Source of the DNA: Microglena sp. YARC
Taxonomy: Eukaryota; Chlorophyta; Chlorophyceae; Chlamydomonadales; Chlamydomonadaceae
Length of the DNA stretch: 64,000 nucleotides
Assembly: GCA_022414725.1 (NCBI GenBank)
Contig: CM039462.1
Location: forward strand, 12,556,110 to 12,620,109
Direction: 5' to 3'
The position numbers and the translations under genes were made by a program. Below, one piece after another: positions 53,750 to 63,990 of the stretch; position 1 is the stretch's first letter; every line of letters begins with the position of its first letter. The notes beneath the pieces were generated by a model that was not told where the DNA came from, did no database searches, and saw only the letters and a list, made by a program, of their open reading frames with translations.

Positions 53750-54289
53750 TAGTCAGCTGTTGTGTTGGACATGCTGCAGGTCTCTAGATTGAGCCCACAG
53801 GACAGGAGGGAAACGACAAATGAAATACCGCGTCTACAGTTCGCAACCCTGAGATCCGTACACGAATAAGTGCTCTCCGGGGCAAGCTTTCGACAGCAGG
53901 TTGGTTCCCTAAGTGCACCATTCCGCAGGTACAGCAACTCCCAAGGAAGTTGAGAAGCGAAGTTGCTCTTCGACCATTGGAATTGCTTTGCGGATATTGA
54001 ACTTGCTTTCAGACTATTCAAACTGCTTTGCGACTTTTGGACTTGCGAGGCTTTGCATGTACTGGTGTTGCGACTATTCAACTTGCTTTGCGACTTCGTA
54101 AATCCGCAGCCCTGAGATCCGTACGCGAAAAATTGCCCTCCGTTCATGTTCATGGAATCCCCTGCAGCGGAATCGAACACGGGTCGCTTAGATTTCAGAG
54201 TACTCAGTTAACCGGCTGATTTGACCGGCATACTTGGGAATTGAAGATGTGAAGATGTGAAGATTTCGCAGATGTATCGCATAGGTCTG
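53750..54289. other. Unassigned stretch with local duplications
   Basis: Words ctttgcgacttttggactt and gcagccctgagatccgtac occur twice. No gene assigned. Confidence 0.4.
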
Positions 54290-54670
54290 TCCCCCCTAGG
54301 GCGCCGACCAACTGTATACCTTGGTGTTTTGGGGGTGTACTTTTAGCACACGTGCAAAACTGTGTACCTTGGTGATTTGGAGGTGTACTTATAGCACATG
54401 TACAAAACTCCATACCTTGGTGTTTTGGAGGTGTACTTTTAGCACAAGAGCAACACTGTGTACCTTGGTGTTTTAAGGGTGTACTTTTAGCACGCGTGCA
54501 AAACTGTGTACCTTAATATGGGGGTGTACTTTTAGCACCAGTGCAACACCGTGTACCTTGGTATTTGGGGGTGTACTTTTAGCACCAGTGCAACACTGTG
54601 TACCTTGGTGTTTTGGGGGTGTACTTTTAGCATAAGTGTGGATAAGTGCAAAACTGTGTATCGTGGTGTT
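54290..54670 (+). repeat. ~48-bp repeat, seven units
   Basis: Landmarks taccttggtgttttgggggt and gtacttttagcac recur with small indels. Confidence 0.93.
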
Positions 54671-54704
54671 TTAGGGGTGCTACATTATACCTTCTTATCC
54701 CTGT

Positions 54705-54881
54705 TTTGACGAATGGTTCATTGGTTGATCATTTTGCTGGGCCGAAGAAGGTACTGGGTTCGAATCCCTACGAGTCAACAGCCATGGTAGCTTTGTCCAG
54801 GTACAGCAGCAGCCCGTTCCCTATGGTCGTAAGACGGTGCTCCTTTAATACCACGCCCCACCAGGCGTTCTCATTACTTAG
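54705..54881 (+). mobile_element. tRNA-headed SINE, copy S11
   Basis: Head tttgacgaatggttcattgg and ctgggttcgaatccctac (near-consensus B box), body with a short deletion after the B box, tail caccaggcgttctcattact. Confidence 0.9.
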
Positions 54882-55174
54882 AGCCTCTTGGGGTTCCATT
54901 GGGGGTCTCAAAATCTGCTAGTGGCACACCACAGGCAGCTAGGGGCACCATGGTGCTACGTAAAGACACTGATTAATTTGATCATTTCTTGACGGACAAG
55001 TTCTATGCAGCGTCGCAAGTGAAGCTACAAATTGGCGGAGAGTGTTCGCTTAGTAGAAGTAGCTTAGTTGCAGTAGCTTAGTAGCTGTAGCATTCTAGAC
55101 AGTTGGTGCCCCTGAAAAGTAAAAGCAACGCAAATTCCTAGTAACCTCCCAACTGGATAAGTCTTATAATTGTT

Positions 55175-55315
55175 TTAAGATATAGAATGTTCAAGTTTTT
55201 TTTTTTTTCATGAAACCTGAACATTTTGTTTTGTGACGGACAGACAGACAGACGGACCGACGGACATTTTAATTGGGGTAATCCCTTCTTCAAACAAATC
55301 TTGAGATTTGTTTTT
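55175..55315 (-). repeat. Dispersed repeat W, copy 2
   Basis: Inverted match to 18511-18650 with tcatgaaacctgaacatttt, a cagacagacagac tract and ggggtaatcccttcttcaaa. Confidence 0.72.
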
Positions 55316-55369
55316 AGCTGCTTGTCCTGAAGCTAAGAACTGTATGGATTTGGTGTCCAGGAATCAACT

Positions 55370-55810
55370 GCGCTATGCTATGCTATGCTACGCTATGCTA
55401 TCAAGTGGGATATGCTTTGTATGAACTGTGTGTACTGTATGAATTTGGTGTTCAAGAATCAACTGCGCTATTCTATGCTATGCTATCAAGTGTGCTATGA
55501 ACTGAATGAATTTGGTGTTCAAGAATCAATTGCGCTATGCTATGCTATCAAGTGTGCTATGAGCTGTATGAATCGGTGTTCAAGAATCAACTGCGCTATG
55601 CTATGGTATGCTATCAAGTGTGCTATGAACTGTATGAACAACAAATTATCAGCACCATCACTATCACCTACCATCATCACCCTCCACCCACCCCCACCAA
55701 ATCATCAGCATCACCACCACCAACGTCACCATCACCTACCATCATTACCCTCCACCCACTATCCATCACCACCAAATCATTATCATCACCACCACCACCA
55801 TCATGAATGA
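55370..55810 (+). repeat. ~65-bp CAAGAATCAACTGCGCTATG array and a CACCATCAC tract
   Basis: Four or five units (55375-55640) of gtgttcaagaatcaactgcg plus ctatgctatcaagtg, then caccatcacc/accaccac words to 55800. Confidence 0.92.
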
Positions 55811-55811
55811 C

Positions 55812-56011
55812 TAGGGGACGGCAAATAATATGATGTTGACCAAAGACGCGTATGATATCATATGATATCATACAAAAATCATATGATTTAACATCATATG
55901 ATATGATGCCGTAGGCCAAAGTTACCTAGTCAGACCGCCGGCATCGTATGATATCATATGATATCATATGATGACATGATATCATTTGATATATCATATT
56001 GCCTATCCCTA
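55812..56011 (+). mobile_element. Palindromic TAGGG-ended MITE (family M2), copy b
   Basis: 200 bp, ends taggggacggcaaataatat and tatcatattgcctatcccta, perfect 8-bp duplication tgaatgac (55804-55811, 56012-56019). The interior is made of atcatatgatatcatatgat palindromes, so a single strand could fold almost completely. Confidence 0.92.
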
Positions 56012-56164
56012 TGAATGACACATGACCATATCAAATCGCACCTCATGTGAGTTACTGCTCTCTTCCTTATTGTGGGATGAAAATCTGGTGACCCAAACAG
56101 CTCATTCGAAATTGAGCGGAACTGCAAAGGTTGGGGTGGGGGGTCGAGTTGGTAGTTTTTCTTT

Positions 56165-58815
56165 CTGTGTTGTGCTGCATTGTGCTGCGATGTGCTGTGT
56201 TGTGTTGTGTCCTGTAGTGGTGCGCTTTGCTGTACTGTGTTGCGCTGTTTTGTGCTGTGTTGTACTGTGCTGCGTTGTGCTGAGCTGTGTTATTTTGTGT
56301 TTTGTTGTGTCTTGTCATGTAGTGTTGTACTGCGCTGTACTGTGTTGCGCTCTTTTGTGCTGTTTTGGGCTGTGTTGTACTGCGTTGTGCTGTGTTGTGC
56401 TGTGTTATGTTGTGTTGTGTCTTGTCCTGTAGTGTTGTGCTGAGCTGTGCTGTGTTGTGCTGTGTTGTGCTGCAATGTGCTGTGTTATGTTGTTTCCTGT
56501 CGTGTAGTGTTCTGCTTTGTTGTACTGTGTTGCGCTGTGTTGTACTGCGGTGTGCTGTGTTGTGCTGCATTGTGCTGTGTTATGTTGTGTCCTGTCGTGT
56601 AGTGTTCTGCTTTGTTGTACTGTGTTGCGCTGTGTTGTGCTGCGTTGTGCTGTGTTGTGCTGCATTGTGCTGTGTTATGTTGTGTCCTGTCGTGAAGTGT
56701 TCTGCTTTGTTGTACTGTGTTGCACTGTGTTGTGCTGCGTTGTACTGTGTTGCGCTGCATTGTGCTGTGTTATGTTGTGTCTTGTCGTGTAGTGTTGTGC
56801 TGCGCTGTACTGTGTTGCGCTCTTTTGTGCTGTTTTGTGCTATGTTGTACTGTGCTGTGTTGTGTTATATTGTGTTGTGTCTTGTCCTGTAGTGTGGTGC
56901 TGAGCTGTGCTGTGTTGTGCTGTGTTGTGCTGCAATGTGCTGTGTTATGTCGTGTCCTGTCGTGTAGTGTTCTGCTTTGTTGTACTGTGTTGCGCTGTGT
57001 TGTGCTGCGTTGTGCTGTGGTATCTTGTGTTGCGTCCTGTTATTCAGTATTTAGGGGTGAGAAGCAAACGTATATTTTGATTTGTATATGCCGTATAAAC
57101 GTATGATTGCATGAACGTATGCCTACAAACGTATGAAAACGTATGAAATGTTTGTGCACTTCCGGAGAACATACTTTCACATGGGTTTTAAGGTATTGCC
57201 GCGTAGCTAATTTCATTGACATCACATATCAACTGTAAACACAAAATATGGCAAGTGTAGATTGTCCAACTCTCAGAAAAAGAAATCACGACCAGAAAGC
57301 GCGCCGACCGCGGTGCCTATCTAAGGGAGCTATTCAATGCCAGTTGGTCTAGTATATAAATGTAGACGTTTATAATAATATGAGTATATAACTAATACTT
57401 GTCCATGTTCAGATTGCACTAGGCTTGCTCCATCAATCCACCAAGCCCACATGGGAGCACAGTGGAATGGATGGCTAGGTGACACTCTGATATCTGTGCC
57501 TGATAAGTGGCTATCTAAATAAAACATTAGGCCAAATTCCCGGCCAAATTTAAACAAAATGGTCCAATTGAAAGGTTAATTGTTTTGCAAATTGCTATCT
57601 AAATCAAGAATTGAATGAAGAACAAAAACGTTAAATGCCGGGAAACGTGCTGAACATTTCGAAGTACAGTACTCAAACGTTTGTCCATACATGTGACTGT
57701 ATGAGTATACGTTTTGAGAAAAATCATATTTATGAATATATGAACGTATGATCATGCCTTCATAAATCTGCCCAACCCTAGTAGTGTTGTGCTGTGTTGT
57801 ACTGTGGTGCCCAGTGTTGTGCTGTGTGGTGCTGTGTTGTGCTGTGCTGCATTGTGCTGTGTTGTGTTGTGCTGTGTTATGTTGTGGTTTGTCCTGTCGT
57901 ACAGTGTTGTGCTTTGTTGTACTGTGTTGCGCTGTGTTGTGCTGTGGTGTGCTGCATTGTGACGCGTTGTGCTGTGCTATATTGTGTTGTGTCCTGTCGT
58001 ACAGTGTTGTGCTTTGTTGCACTGTGTTGCGCTGTGTTGTGCTGTAGTGTGGTGTGCTGTGGTGTGCTGCCTTGTGACGCGTTGTGCTGTGTCATGTTGT
58101 GTTGTGTATGTTGTGTTGTGTCCGTTCGTTTAGAGTTGTGCTTTGTTGTACTGTGGTGTGCCGTGTTGTGCTGCATTGTGCTGCATTGTACTGTGTTATG
58201 TTGTGTTGTGTCCTGTCGCGTAGTGTTGTGCTTTGTTGTGCTATATTGCGCTGTGTTGTGCTGTGTTGTCCTGTGCTGCGTAATGCTGCCTTGTGCTGCT
58301 TTGTGCTTTGTTATGTTGTGCTGTGTCATGTCATGTAGCGTTCTGCTTTGTTGTACTGTGTTGCACTGTGTTACTGTGCTATGTTGTGCTGTGCTGTGTT
58401 GTGCTGCATTGTGCTGTGTTATGTTGTGGTGTGTCATGTCGTGTAGTGTTGTGCTTTGTTGCACTGTGTTGCGCTGTGCTGTGTTGTGCTGTGTAATGCT
58501 GCATTGTGCTGCGTTGTGCAGTGTTATGTTTTTTTGTGTCCTATCGTGTAGTGTTGTGCTGTGCTGTGTTGTACCGTGTTCCACTGTGTTGTGTTGTGCT
58601 GTGATATGCTGTGCTGTGTTCTGCGGCATTGTGCTGTGTTATGTTGTGTTTTGTCCTGCCGTGTAGTGTTGTGCTTTATTGCACTGTGTTGCGCTGTGCT
58701 GTGCTGTGTAATGCTGCCTCGTGCTGTGTTGTGCAGTGTTATGTTGTGTTGTGTCCTGTCGTGTAGTGCAGTGTTGTTTCCTATTGTGCTGTGTCATGTG
58801 GTGTTGTGCTGAGTC
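56165..58815 (+). repeat. TGTTGTGCTGTGT array, ~1.9 kb, split by a 729-bp insertion
   Basis: Irregular 5- and 10-bp steps (tgtgctgtgt, tgttgtactg) with occasional gtcctgtcgtgtagtgttct punctuation fill 56165-57051 and 57781-58815. Long Cys/Leu/Val frames on + and Gln/His/Asn/Thr frames on - are artefacts. The long element at 57052-57780 interrupts it. Confidence 0.95.
57052..57780 (+). mobile_element. Long TAGGG-ended hAT-like element, copy 1
   Basis: 729 bp inserted in the TGTGCTG array. The left end taggggtgagaagc and right end gcccaaccctag-type are imperfect inverted repeats. Flanks tcagtatt / gtagtgtt agree at 5 of 8 places, compatible with an aged 8-bp duplication. A second copy lies at 48970-49745 and a fragment at 26641. 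No coding capacity seen. Confidence 0.72.
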
Positions 58816-58894
58816 ATGTTCTTATGAGCGCTTCTACACAGTCTGAACCCTCAACCCTAAAACCCTTAACTCGAAAATCCTAAGCGCTAAGCCC

Positions 58895-61414
58895 ACCTAG
58901 CAGTTGCTGCCTCCCACCACGATCGTCAGATCCAGGATGAGCTTAATAAATCAAACACATAAGTAGTACGCCTTATTACAAGGCGTGAGATTGAGGGGGC
59001 CAGCTCGTCTGCTTGCACTGGGGCCAGCCACCAGAAGGTTTAGTTTATCCAACCTCTGCTCTTGCAACAAGAAGTCGCCTTCTTTTTCCCCTGCACCGGC
59101 CTGTTTCTCCCAGTCTATCATGCTCAATTTTACGGGGCAAATCCATCTACCTACTTGGCAATCCCACCTAGCTACCTGGCAGTTTCTACCCACCTACCTA
59201 CCCAGCAGTTCCCGCCCCCCATCATAATCGCCACATCCAGGTTGAGTTTATCTAGTCGCCCCTCAAACCGCCGCTCATGCGATAAGAATTCATCATCTTG
59301 TTTCCCAGCGTTGGCCTGTTTCTCCCTGTCTATCAGAACCTCTTGTTCCCTATCAAGTTCAATTCTCCGGGGCAATTCCACCTACCTACCCGGCAGTTCC
59401 AGCTACCTGCCTGGCAGTTTCTACCCACCTACTTACCTACCTGGCAATCCCACCTTCATACCTGGCAGTTTCTACCCACCTACTTACCTACCTGGCAATC
59501 CTACCTTCATAACTGGCAGTTTCTACCCACCTACTTACCTACCTGGCAATCCCACCTTCATACCTGGCAGTTTCTACCCACCTACTTACCTACCTGGCAA
59601 TCCCACCTTCATACCTGGCAGTTTCTACCCACCTACTTACCTACCTGGCAATCCCACCTTCATACCTGGCAGTTTCTGCCCACCTACTTACCTACCTGGC
59701 AATCCCACCTTCATACCTGGCAGTTTCTACCCACCTACTTAACTACCTTGCAGTTCCCGTCCCCCATCATAATCGCCACATCCAGAATGAGTTTATCTAG
59801 TCGCTTATCCAACCTCCACTCTTGCAACAAGAAGTCGCCATCATTTTCCCTGCACCAGCCTGCTTATAACGGTCTATAAGCAACTCTACCACCCTTTCGT
59901 GCTCAATTCTCCGGGGCAATCTCACCTACCTGACAATTCCCATCCCCCATCATAATCGCCACATCCAGATTGAGTTTATCTAGTCGCTTCTCCAACCGCC
60001 GCTCATGCGATAAGAAGTCATCTTTTTTTCCGGCATCCGCCTGTTTCTCCCGGTCTATCAGCACCTCTAGTTCCCTATCGAGTTCAATTCTCCGGGGCAA
60101 TTCAACCTACCTACTTGGCAGTTCCAGCAACCTACCTGGCAATTTTTACCCACCTACCTACCTGGCAGTTTATACCCACATCCTGACCTACCTGGCAGTT
60201 CCTACCCACCTACCTGGCAGTTTCTACCCACCTACCTACCTGACAGTTCCCATCCCCCATCATAATCCCTACATCCAAATTGAGTTTATCTTGTCGCCTC
60301 TCCAACCTCTGCCCTTGCAACAAGAAGTCGCCATCCTTTATCCCTGCACCCGCCTGTTTCTACCAGTCTATCAGCACCCCTTGTACCCTATCGTGCTCAA
60401 TTCTCTGGGGCAATTTCACCTACCTGGCAGTTTCTACCCACCTACCTACCAGGCTATCCCATCTACCTACCCGGCAGTTCCTACCCACCTACCTACCTAC
60501 CAGGCAATCCCAGCTACCTACCTGGCAGTTCCTACCCACCTACCTACCTGGCAGTTCCAGCTACCAACCTGGCAGTTCCTACCCATTTACATACCTGGCA
60601 GTTCCAGCTACCTACCTACCTGGCAGTTCCTACCCATTTACATACCTGGCAGTTCCAGCTACCCACCTACCTGGCAGTTCCTACCCATTTACATACCTGG
60701 CAGTTCCAGCTACCTACCTACCTGGCAGTTCCTACCCATTTACATACCTGGCAGTTTTCCAGCCTACCTACCTACCTGGCAGTTCCTACCCATTTACATA
60801 CCTGGCAGTTCCAGCTACCTACCTACCTGGCAGTTCCTACCCATTTACATACCTGGCAGTTCCAGCTACCTACCTACCTGGCAGTTCCTACCCATTTACA
60901 TACCTGGCAGTTCCAGCTACCTACCTACCTGGCAGTTCCTACCCATTTACATACCTGGCAGTTCCAGCTACAAACCTGGCAGTTCCAGCTACCTACCTGG
61001 CAGTTACTACCCACCTACCTACCTGGCAGTTCCCATCCCCCATCATAATCACCACATCCAGGTTGAGTTTATCTAGTCACTTCTACAACCTCCGCTCTTG
61101 CAACAAGAAGTCGCCACCCTTTTCCCTGCATTCACCTGTTTCTTCCGGTCTATCAGCACCTAAAGCACACTATCATGCTCAATTCTCCAGGGAAATTCCA
61201 CCTACCTGGCAGTTTCTGCCCACCTACCTACCTGGCAGTTCCCATCCCCCATCATAATCGCCACATCCAGATTGAGTTTATCTAGTCGCTTATCCAACCG
61301 CCTCTCATGCAATAAGAAGTCGTTGTCCTTTTTTCCTGCATCGGCCTGTTTTTACCGGTCTATCAGAACCTTAGTACCCTATCGTGCTCAATTCTCCAGG
61401 GCAATCTCACCTAC
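58895..61414 (-). repeat. Duplicated OTU Cys-exon segments and donor-edge minisatellite
   Basis: Minus strand: seven extra copies of the last ~55 codons of exon P ([34 protein letters not shown]) begin or end near 58908, 59217, 59762, 59945, 60254, 61036 and 61246. Between them, hundreds of bp repeat ggaactgccag|gtaggtagg, the exon's last codons (G-N-C-Q) plus its donor. Plus-strand Y-L-P-G-S-S / T-Y-L-P-T frames merely read this unit. Confidence 0.88.
58966..59033 (+). repeat. Dispersed repeat H, copy 5, inside an exon-P copy
   Basis: tagtacgccttattacaagg then ggggccagctcgtctgcttg; it interrupts the most diverged exon-P copy. Confidence 0.72.
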
Positions 61415-61675
61415 CTGACAGTTTCCATCACCCATCATAATCGTCACATCCAGATTGAGTTTATCCAGTCGCTTATCCAACCGCCGCTCATGCGATAAGA
61501 AGTCATCGTCCTTTTTTCCTGCATCCGCCTGTTTCTCCCGGTCTATCAGCACCTCTAGTGCCCTACGGCTCCGACTCCACTCTAGAGCGGGGGGCCTCTG
61601 TTCTGTTGTCTCTTCTACCTCTGATTTTGTATCCGCCACCCCACTGGGTATATCTAGTACGGGGACACATGTAGG
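61415..61675 (-). CDS. OTU cysteine peptidase exon P, charged helix and catalytic Asp-Gly-Asn-Cys
   Basis: Minus-strand frame open across the segment, ending [12 protein letters not shown] at donor gtaggt in phase 0. D-G-N-C is the OTU catalytic loop (Cys nucleophile); Q is usually followed by F-R-A in the next exon. Before it lies a charged stretch ([28 protein letters not shown]), likely helical or coiled coil. [15 protein letters not shown] is at the start. The upstream border is unsure: related copies near 62425 have an acceptor cccctacag that here reads ctacat, so the alternative ctag (61654-61657) or a further border is possible. Confidence 0.72.
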
Positions 61676-62440
61676 GGCAAGGGTATGGGGTGAATTGGGG
61701 GAAGGGGTATGGGGGATGGGAGGAAGGAGGATGGGGGGAGGGGAATGGGGAGGAAGGGGGAAGGGGGATGGGGGGAAGGGGGGATGGGGGATGGGGGATG
61801 GGAGGAAGGAGGATGGGGGGAGGGGGAATGGGGAGGAAGGGGGATGGGGGGAAGGGGGGGATGGGGGGAAGGGGGGATGGGGGGAAGGGGAATTGGGGGA
61901 AGGGGATGGGGATGGGAGGAAGGAGGATGGGGGGAAGGGGAAATGGGAGGAAGGGGGGATGGGGGGGAAGGGGGATGGGGGGGAAGGGGGGATTGGGGGA
62001 AGGGGTATGGGGATGGAGGAAGGAGGATGGGGGGAGGGGAATGGGAGGAAGGGGAAGGGGGATGGGGGAAGGGGGGGGGGGGATGGGGGGAAGGGCATGA
62101 TGATGGGAAGACGACATGCGAAGGGGCTGTGGGATCTGGGGTGTGGGATCTGGGGTGAATGTGAGGAGCTTATAAAATGCATCAGATTCTGCACTGCTGG
62201 CGCTCCTTGCTCTGATTTTCTGCCCGCCACCCCACTGGGTATGTCTAGTACAGGGAAACCTGTAGGGGGAGGGGTATGGTGTGGGGATGATGATGGGAAG
62301 ATTACATTGGATACGGGGTGTGGGATGTGGGATATGGGGTGTGGGGTGAATGTGAGGAGCTCATAAAAATGCATCAGCTTCTGTTCTGCTGGCCTACTAG
62401 CTCTGATTTCTATCTGCCACCCCACTGGTATGTCTAGTAC
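61676..62440 (-). repeat. Polypyrimidine array with acceptor-edge copies of exon P
   Basis: gggggaaggggatggg units (61680-62105), minus-strand CCCCTTCCC. The P start (V-L-D-I-P-S-G-V-A) recurs twice more, at about 62200-62270 and 62400-62450, each with a preceding pyrimidine tract. Gly/Glu/Met or Pro/Ser frames are artefacts. Confidence 0.85.
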
Positions 62441-63990
62441 AGGGACGCCTGTAGGGGTATGGGGGGAAGGGAAGGGGTATGGGGGAAGGGAAGGGGTATG
62501 GGGGGAAAGGGAAGGGGTATGGGGGAGGGAAGGGAAGGGGTATGGGGGAAGAAGGGGTATGGGGGAAGGGAAGGGGTATGGGGGGAAGGGAAGGGGTATG
62601 GGGGAAGGGAAGGGGTATGGGGGAAGGGGGGTATGGGGGAAGGAAGGGGTATGGGGGGAAGGGAAGGGGTATGGGGGGAAGGGAAGGGGTCTGGGGGAAG
62701 GGAAGGGGGTATGGGGGGGAAGGGAAGGGGTCTATGGGGGGAAGGAAGGGTATGGGGGGAAGGGAAGGGGTCTGGGGAAGGGAAGGGGTAGGGAAGGGTA
62801 GGGGGGGAAGGAAGGGTATGGGGGGAAGGGAAGGGGTATGGGGGAAGGGACGGGTAGGGAAGGGGTTATGGGGGGAAGGGTATGGGGGGAAGGGAAGGGG
62901 TATGGGGGGATGGGGAGGAAGGGGTATGGGGGGAAGGGAAGGGGTATGGGGGGTATGGGGGGAAGGGGTATGGGGGGAAGGGAAGGGGTATGGGGGGAAG
63001 GGAAGGGTATGGAAGGGTATGGGGAAGGGAAGGGGTATGGGGGGAAGGGAAGGGTATGGGGGGAAGGGAGGGGGTATGAGGGGAAGGGACGGGGTATGGG
63101 GGGAAGGGAAGGGGTATGGGGGAAGGGAAGGGTATGAGGGGGAAGGGAAGGGTTGGGTAAAGGGGAAGGGGGTATGGGGGAAGGGAAGGGAAGGGGTATG
63201 GGGGGAAGGGAAGGGATAGGGAAGGGAAGGGGATGGGGGAAGGGAAGGGTATTGGGGGGAAAGGGAAGTATGAGGGGAAGGGACGGGTATGGGGGGGAAG
63301 GAAGGGGTATGGGGGGAAGAAGGGTATGGGGGGAAGGGACGGGTATGGGGGGAAGGGAAGGGGTATGAGGGGAAGGGAAGGGGTATGGGGGGGAAGGGAA
63401 GGGTATGGGGGAAGGAAGGGGTATGAGGGGGAAGGGAAGGGGTATGGGGGAAGGAAGGGTATGAGGGGAAGGGAAGGGGTATGGGGGAAGGGAAGGGTAT
63501 GGGGGAAGGGGAAGGGTATGGGGAAGGGAGGGTATGGGGGAAGGGAAGGGGTATGGGGGGAAGGGGTATGGGGGGAAGGAAGGGGTATGGGGGAAGGGAA
63601 GGGGTATGAGGGGGGGAATGGGGGGGGAAAAGGGGTATGGGGGGAAGGGAAGGGGTATGGGGGGAAGGGAAGGGGTATGGGGGAAGGGAAGGGTATGAGG
63701 GGAAGGGACGGGTATGGGGGGAAGGGAAGGGGTATGGAGGGGGGGAAGGGGTATGGGGGGAAAGGAAGGGGTATGGGGAAGGGATGGGGGGAAGGGTATG
63801 GGGGGAAGGAAGGGGTATGGGGAGGGGGGGGGGTAAGGGGTATGGGGGAAGGGTCAGTATGGGGGGAAGGGAAGGGTATTGGGGGAAGGGGGGTATGGAA
63901 GGGGGGGGAAGGGGTTATGGGGGAAGGGAAGGTAGAGGGGAAGGGGAATGGGTATGGGGAAAGGGAAGCGGGCGCTCCCTCGGGCGCCCC
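62440..63990 (-). repeat. GGGGTATGGGGGAAGGGAA array, ~1.55 kb to the window edge
   Basis: About 70 units of ggggaagggaaggggtatgg. On the minus strand it is ccatacccccttccc directly upstream of the cctacag acceptor at ~62452, so it behaves as a vastly extended intronic pyrimidine tract. The plus strand is G-quadruplex-prone. The array ends at 63960, where gcgggcgctccctcgggcgc begins. Confidence 0.93.

Noticed and set aside
56165..58815. Long open frames (up to ~290 codons) rich in Cys/Leu/Val on + and Gln/His/Asn/Thr on -
   Set aside because: They translate the TGTGCTG repeat on both strands at once; no domain, and interrupted by an insertion.
59130..61076. 368- and 325-codon plus-strand frames (Tyr/Leu/Pro/Ser/Trp repeats)
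   Set aside because: They read the reverse strand of the OTU donor-edge minisatellite; two frames are open over the same array.
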